From NCBI GenBank assembly GCA_900548775.1, contig URLM01000002.1:1-64000 (forward strand): a stretch of DNA of 64,000 nt. The letters run 5' to 3'. This DNA comes from an uncultured Olsenella sp. GTDB lineage: Bacteria; Actinomycetota; Coriobacteriia; Coriobacteriales; Atopobiaceae. Positions 59,721 through 64,000 of this stretch are shown here, in pieces. Position 1 is the first letter of the stretch. Each line of letters opens with the position of its first letter. The translations under genes and the position numbers were made by a program. The notes under the pieces were generated by a model. It ran no database searches. It saw only the letters and a program-made list of their open reading frames with translations, and was not told the origin of the DNA.

Positions 59721-61115
59721 ATGCCCGTCACCGCGATCGTCCTTGCCGCCGGCGAGGGAACGCGTATGAAGTCTCACCACCCTAAGGTTATGCACAAGGT
59801 CCTCGACAAGCCACTTGCCTGGTGGGTTGTCGACGCCGCCCGCAAGGCCGGCGTCGACCGCATCGTGCTGGTGGTGGGCAACGGTGCCGACGAGGTCCGC
59901 TCGTACTTTGCGGACGAGAAGGACGTGGAGTTTGTCGAGCAGACCAAGCGTCTGGGCACCGGCCACGCCGTGCGCGTGGTGCGCGACGCCCTGGACGGCT
60001 TTGCCGGACCCGTGGTGGTTCTCAACGGCGACCTGCCGCTCGTTCGCCCCAAGACCATAGCTTCCCTGGTAGATGCCACCCGCGCTGACCACAACGCCTG
60101 CACGCTGCTCACCATGACGCCGCCGGACGTCTCTGGCTACGGCCGTGTGCTCATCGAGGACGGCAGCGTGCGAGCCATCATCGAGGACAAGGACTGCACG
60201 CCCGAGCAGCGCGCCACTCTCCTCGAGTGCAACGCCGGCGCCTACTGCTTCTGCGGCGAGCGCCTCTCGACCAACATCGACAAGGTCACCAACGACAACG
60301 CCCAGGGCGAGTACTACCTCACCGACACGGTAGGCATCTACGTGGGCATGGGCGAGCCCGTCTCGGCCGTCCACTGCGACGACTACGAGGAGCTCCTGGG
60401 CGTCAACGACCGCGTCCAGCTGGCGCAGGTCACCAAGATCATGCAGCGCCGCATCAACGAGGGCCTCATGCGCTCCGGCGTCTCGATGCTCGATCCCGAC
60501 CAGGTCTGGGTTGGCCCCGAGGCCACCGTTGGAAAGGACACCGTCCTTCTCCCCCAGACCTTCCTCTGGGGCAAGACGTCCGTGGGCGAGGCATGCACCG
60601 TTGGCCCCAACAGCCGTCTAGAGGACGCCACGGTGGGCAACAACTGCACCGTGGACGAGACCGTGATCTTTGACTCTGCCATCGACGACGACGTCAGCTG
60701 CGGGCCCCGCGCCTACCTGCGCGGCCACACCCACCTGCTGCGCGGCGCCAAGGCCGGCACGCACGTGGAGCTCAAGAACTCCGTGGTGGGCGAGGGCTCC
60801 AAAGTGCCGCACCTCTCCTACATTGGCGACACGCAGATGGGCGCCGGCGTGAACATTGGCGGCGGGTCCATCACCTGCAACTACGACGGCGTGCACAAGA
60901 GCCGCACCACCATCGGCGACGGCGCCTTCATAGGCTCGGACACCATGATGGTGGCGCCCGTCAACATTGGTGCCGGTGCCATCACGGGGGCAAGCTCGTG
61001 CATCACGCACGACGTACCTGACGATGCCCTTGCCATCGAGCGAAGCCAGCAGAAGAACGTCGAGGGCTACGCCATCGCCCGCCGCGAGCGCCTGGGCATC
61101 AAGCCCAGGAAGTAG
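59721..61115 (+). CDS. glmU: Bifunctional GlcNAc-1-phosphate uridyltransferase / glucosamine-1-phosphate acetyltransferase
   Basis: This 464-residue enzyme makes UDP-GlcNAc for peptidoglycan. The N-terminal pyrophosphorylase has LAAGEGTRMKSHHPKVMHKVLDKP and VVVLNGDLPLVRP. The C-terminal part is a left-handed beta-helix of hexapeptide repeats, with CGPRAYLRGHTHLLRGAKAGTHVELKNS, IGDTQMGAGVNIGGGSITCNYDG and VAPVNIGAGAITGASS. ATG 59721 follows AGGAGG by five bases. The length is usual (about 455-465). Confidence 0.96.
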   Translation: MPVTAIVLAAGEGTRMKSHHPKVMHKVLDKPLAWWVVDAARKAGVDRIVLVVGNGADEVRSYFADEKDVEFVEQTKRLGTGHAVRVVRDALDGFAGPVVVLNGDLPLVRPKTIASLVDATRADHNACTLLTMTPPDVSGYGRVLIEDGSVRAIIEDKDCTPEQRATLLECNAGAYCFCGERLSTNIDKVTNDNAQGEYYLTDTVGIYVGMGEPVSAVHCDDYEELLGVNDRVQLAQVTKIMQRRINEGLMRSGVSMLDPDQVWVGPEATVGKDTVLLPQTFLWGKTSVGEACTVGPNSRLEDATVGNNCTVDETVIFDSAIDDDVSCGPRAYLRGHTHLLRGAKAGTHVELKNSVVGEGSKVPHLSYIGDTQMGAGVNIGGGSITCNYDGVHKSRTTIGDGAFIGSDTMMVAPVNIGAGAITGASSCITHDVPDDALAIERSQQKNVEGYAIARRERLGIKPRK

Positions 61116-61122
61116 GGCGCCC

Positions 61123-62622
61123 ATGGTCATCAACACGAAGAACGGGCTCATGCTCCAGGCCTTCTCCTGGTACCTGCCAGCAGATGGCCAGCACTGGCGA
61201 CGCCTCGCCAAGATGGCCCCGCGCTTCGCGGAAGAGGGCTTCACCTCGGTGTGGATGCCCCCTGCCTACAAGGGGCAGGCGGGCGCTGAGGACGTGGGCT
61301 ATGGCGTCTACGACCTCTGGGACCTGGGCGAGTTCGACCAAAAGGGATCCGTGCGCACCAAGTACGGCACGTGCCACGAGTATCTTGCAGCCATCCGCGC
61401 CATCCAGGAGCAGGGCGTCAACGTGCTGGCAGACGTTGTTCTCAACCACCGCATGGGTGCCGACGGCACACAGCTGGTCCTGGCGCAGGAGTGCGACGCC
61501 CAGGACCGCACAAAGCCCGTGGGCGATCCGCGAGAGATCCGCGCCTACACGCGCTTCGAGTTCCCGGGGCGTGCCGGAAAGCTTGACCGCTACCAGTGGG
61601 GCATCACGGACTTCACCGGCGTCGACTACGACGAGCTCGAGGGCACAACCGGCGTCTACCGCTTTGTGGGCAAGGAGTGGTCCCACGAGGTGAGCGACGA
61701 GCTGGGCAACTATGACTACCTCATGGGTGCCGACGTCGACCTCGACGACCCCAGCGTGCGTGCGCAACTCGCCACGTGGGGAGCCTGGTACCTGGGGCTC
61801 ACCGGCGTCGACGGCGTGCGGCTTGACGCCGTGAAGCACATGAGCCGCTCGTTCTACCTCGACTGGCTTGCCCGCATGCGCGAGAAGACCGGCAAGGAGC
61901 TCTTTGCCGTAGGCGAGTACTGGTCACAGAACGTGGACGAGTTGCGGGGCTACCTGGGGCGCGAGGGGGCCATGAGCCTCTTCGACGTGCCGCTCCACTT
62001 CAACTTCTACCGCGCGTCCACGGCAGGCGACAACATAGACCTCACCCACATCCTGGACGGGAGCCTGGTGAGCGTGGATCCCATCCACGCCGTGACCTTT
62101 GTGGACAACCACGACACCCAGCCCGACCAGGCCCTCGAGTCCACGGTCGAGCCCTGGTTCAAGCCGCTCGCCTATGCGCTCATCCTGCTGCGCGAGGCAG
62201 GCTATCCCTGCGTCTTCATGGGCGACCTCTTTGGCCTCCCCAACGACCAGATTCCCGCCGTGCCGGAGCTTGAGCTGCTCATGGAGGTGCGGCGCCGCTT
62301 TGCCTACGGCGAGCAGCGCGACTGGTTTGACGAGAAGGACCTTGTCGGCTGGACGCGCGAGGGCACGGCGCGGCACGGCGTCTCGGGCGCGGCGGTGCTT
62401 CTCTCCACGCGCAGCGGCAACGCCACGAAGCGCATGTGCGTGGGGGCGGGGCACGCGGGCGAGACCTGGCGCTGCGTGCTGGGCGTCGACGGCACCGTCA
62501 CAATTGACGGCGAAGGCTGGGCGGAGTTCTCCACCGGCGGCGCGCGACTGACGGTCTACCTGCCTGCGGCGACGGCGGACAAGCTGGACAGCATCCCTAT
62601 CCTGGTGAGGCCGGAGGCGTAG
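61123..62622 (+). CDS. Cytoplasmic alpha-amylase (GH13)
   Basis: This 499-residue enzyme hydrolyses internal alpha-1,4 bonds of starch-like glucans. The four GH13 regions are visible: VLADVVLNHRMGAD, GVRLDAVKHMS (nucleophile Asp), AVGEYW (acid Glu) and FVDNHDTQP (Asp). There is no signal peptide, so it acts in the cytoplasm, as does E. coli AmyA, whose NGLMLQAFSWYLP-like N-terminus it shares. ATG 61123 lies eight bases after glmU. It complements malQ and glgP at 43-47 kb in maltodextrin or glycogen use. Confidence 0.92.
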   Translation: MVINTKNGLMLQAFSWYLPADGQHWRRLAKMAPRFAEEGFTSVWMPPAYKGQAGAEDVGYGVYDLWDLGEFDQKGSVRTKYGTCHEYLAAIRAIQEQGVNVLADVVLNHRMGADGTQLVLAQECDAQDRTKPVGDPREIRAYTRFEFPGRAGKLDRYQWGITDFTGVDYDELEGTTGVYRFVGKEWSHEVSDELGNYDYLMGADVDLDDPSVRAQLATWGAWYLGLTGVDGVRLDAVKHMSRSFYLDWLARMREKTGKELFAVGEYWSQNVDELRGYLGREGAMSLFDVPLHFNFYRASTAGDNIDLTHILDGSLVSVDPIHAVTFVDNHDTQPDQALESTVEPWFKPLAYALILLREAGYPCVFMGDLFGLPNDQIPAVPELELLMEVRRRFAYGEQRDWFDEKDLVGWTREGTARHGVSGAAVLLSTRSGNATKRMCVGAGHAGETWRCVLGVDGTVTIDGEGWAEFSTGGARLTVYLPAATADKLDSIPILVRPEA

Positions 62623-62702
62623 GCGCCGGACTGCGGGCCGCCGCCTGGCGGCCGATCGCCGTCGCTTCTCGGCAGTGGCGTACTTCTCGAACGGAGCAAC
62701 AC

Positions 62703-63743
62703 ATGAAGAGGATCCTCATGGTGGCCACGGGTGGCACCATTGCATCCATGCCGGAGGCAGACGGCACGGGCCTTGCCCCGGCGCTCACCGGCGAGGAACT
62801 TGCAGGCTACGTTCCGCAGGCACGCGGCCTGTGTGACCTGGATATCGTTCAACCCATGAACATCGACTCGACAAACATGCGCCCCAGCGACTGGAAGCGC
62901 ATAGCTGCAACGATCATGGAGGCCTACGACGACTACGACGGCTTTGTGGTGCTGCACGGCACGGACACCATGGCATACACGGCGGCAGCCCTCTCCTACC
63001 TCATCCAGGGCAGTCCCAAGCCCATCGTGCTCACGGGCTCGCAGCAACCCATGGCGAACCCCTTCACCGATGCCAAGCTCAACCTGTACCAGTCGCTGCT
63101 CTACGCCACCGACGACGACTCGCGCGACGTGTCCATTGTGTTTGGCGGCTCGGTCATTGTGGGAACGCGCGCCCACAAGCAGCGCACCATGAGCTTCAAC
63201 GCGTTTACCAGCGTGAACTATCCGCTACCCGCCATCATCCGCAACGACCGCATCGTGCGCGAGGGCCGAGAGGGAATGACCATCCCCACTGCAGCGGGCG
63301 CGTCCGTTGCGGCACGGGCGGGACGGCCGCGCGTCTACGAGCGGCTTGACGAGCACGTGGTTGTGGTGCGCCTCACCCCGGGCCTGGGGCCGGGAATCCT
63401 CGACGCGCTTGGGCCCGACTACGACGCCGTGATTCTCGAGACCTTTGGCATCGGCGGCATCCCGGAGTGCAAGGGCGCCCACTTCGAGCAGGCAATCTTT
63501 GACTGGATTGACTGCGGCAAGACCATCGTGCTCACCACGCAGGTCTCCGAGGAGGGCCTTGACCTGGGTGTCTACGAGGTAGGAAGCGCTTACGCCAATG
63601 AGCCGGCAATCCTTCGCGGTGACGACATGACCACGGAGGCCCTGGTGGCAAAGACCATGTGGGCGCTCGGACAAACGCGCGAGCCGTCGGAGGTGGCGGA
63701 GCTCTTCTACCGGCCCGTGAACCACGACCGCGCCGTGCGTTAG
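62703..63743 (+). CDS. ansA: L-asparaginase
   Basis: This 346-residue amidohydrolase of the bacterial asparaginase family has ATGGTIAS (nucleophile Thr12), VVLHGTDTMAYTAAAL (second catalytic Thr-Asp pair) and LTGSQQPM. There is no signal peptide, so it is a cytoplasmic type-I enzyme that turns asparagine into aspartate and ammonia. ATG 62703 follows GGAG by six bases. It lies 80 bases after the amylase gene and may share its transcript. A glutaminase side activity is possible in this family. Confidence 0.92.
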   Translation: MKRILMVATGGTIASMPEADGTGLAPALTGEELAGYVPQARGLCDLDIVQPMNIDSTNMRPSDWKRIAATIMEAYDDYDGFVVLHGTDTMAYTAAALSYLIQGSPKPIVLTGSQQPMANPFTDAKLNLYQSLLYATDDDSRDVSIVFGGSVIVGTRAHKQRTMSFNAFTSVNYPLPAIIRNDRIVREGREGMTIPTAAGASVAARAGRPRVYERLDEHVVVVRLTPGLGPGILDALGPDYDAVILETFGIGGIPECKGAHFEQAIFDWIDCGKTIVLTTQVSEEGLDLGVYEVGSAYANEPAILRGDDMTTEALVAKTMWALGQTREPSEVAELFYRPVNHDRAVR

Positions 63744-63749
63744 GAGGAT

Positions 63750-63982
63750 GACGCCGGTCCGGGTGACGCCGGAGAGCGCGGTTCAGCAGGAAAACCGTAC
63801 GAGAGCGGCCTTCCGGCGCCAAATCGACGCCCGAAGGCCCTTCTCGTACGCGATTCCGTCCAAAGCCCTCCTTCCGGCGCCGATTTCTCGCCGGAGGGCC
63901 CATCTCGTACGGAATCTCATCGCAAACCCATGCTTCGGCGTCACTTTCTCGCCAGAGGGCCCATTTCCGCAGCGCTAGTGCG
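63750..63982 (+). repeat. Array of ~61-bp hairpin units, locus D
   Basis: About four units begin seven bases after the asparaginase stop codon and run nearly to the right edge. Units contain TCGTACGGAATCTCATC-type and TTTCCGCAGCGCTAG-type linkers, and the hairpin CTTCCGGCG-CCGATTTCT-CGCCGGAGG. No gene is seen in this final stretch. Confidence 0.8.
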
Positions 63983-64000
63983 TCCCTACCCCCGAGCCTC

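Overview
The window is 64 kb of high-GC bacterial chromosome with tightly packed operons, many TAATG or ATGA start-stop overlaps and good purine-rich ribosome-binding sites. Strictly anaerobic metabolism (molybdenum and Fe-S purine enzymes, a YjiM-like double-cubane protein, no respiratory genes), lipoprotein ABC transporters, LexA boxes of the GAAC-N4-GTTC type and the high GC together suggest a Gram-positive anaerobe of the Coriobacteriia (Olsenella/Atopobiaceae-like). The taxon is an inference, not a database result.

Bases 1-30,000 form a purine-scavenging and purine-catabolism locus. It holds two guanine deaminases (one cut by the left edge), an NCS2 xanthine/urate-type permease, an AzgA-type guanine/hypoxanthine permease, a three-subunit xanthine dehydrogenase (xdhABC), a nucleoside ABC importer with two paralogous BMP lipoproteins flanking a CDA-fold deaminase, and a run of ssnA, ygfK, a tetra-cluster ferredoxin and a fused xdhD-like molybdenum hydroxylase. 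A divergent YheO-family regulator and an M20 deacylase (YgeY-like) follow. This resembles the anaerobic purine/urate clusters known from gut bacteria, but ygeW, ygeX and ygeZ/hyuA are not in the window. A YjiM-type protein and an unknown 168-residue protein sit inside the locus.

Bases 30,400-37,900 hold a pirin and then one long leftward operon for molybdenum supply: modABC, moaA, a moaC-MOSC fusion, a MoeA-like protein and mog. Four 24-bp palindromes of the E. coli ModE operator type (CGTTATAT-N8-ATATAACG) lie upstream of modA, the yjiM-like gene, the yheO/ssnA divergent region and azgA. They tie molybdate supply to the enzymes that need the cofactor.

Bases 37,900-43,700 carry an SOS module (two LexA boxes, a small divergent gene, a UmuC-like polymerase and a YolD-like partner), then galE, a polyprenyl synthetase and a peptidoglycan-binding protein. 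Bases 43,700-57,000 carry a maltodextrin-type system (CUT1 ABC transporter, MsmK ATPase, malQ, glgP, a divergent GntR regulator), a YdjM-like membrane protein, a HAD phosphatase and an alpha-glucoside-type PTS permease. Bases 57,000-63,750 carry tRNA-Gln, prs, a decayed ClC chloride-channel gene, glmU, a GH13 alpha-amylase and an asparaginase.

Four families of non-coding repeats fill the intergenic spaces: a 152-bp element with 26-bp terminal inverted repeats (2 copies), a 78/79-bp element with about 20-bp inverted ends (5 copies), arrays of a roughly 61-bp hairpin unit (4 loci) and a short TGAGACAAAGGG palindrome (3 copies). The first three nearly always lie just 3' of a gene and in the same orientation as its transcription.
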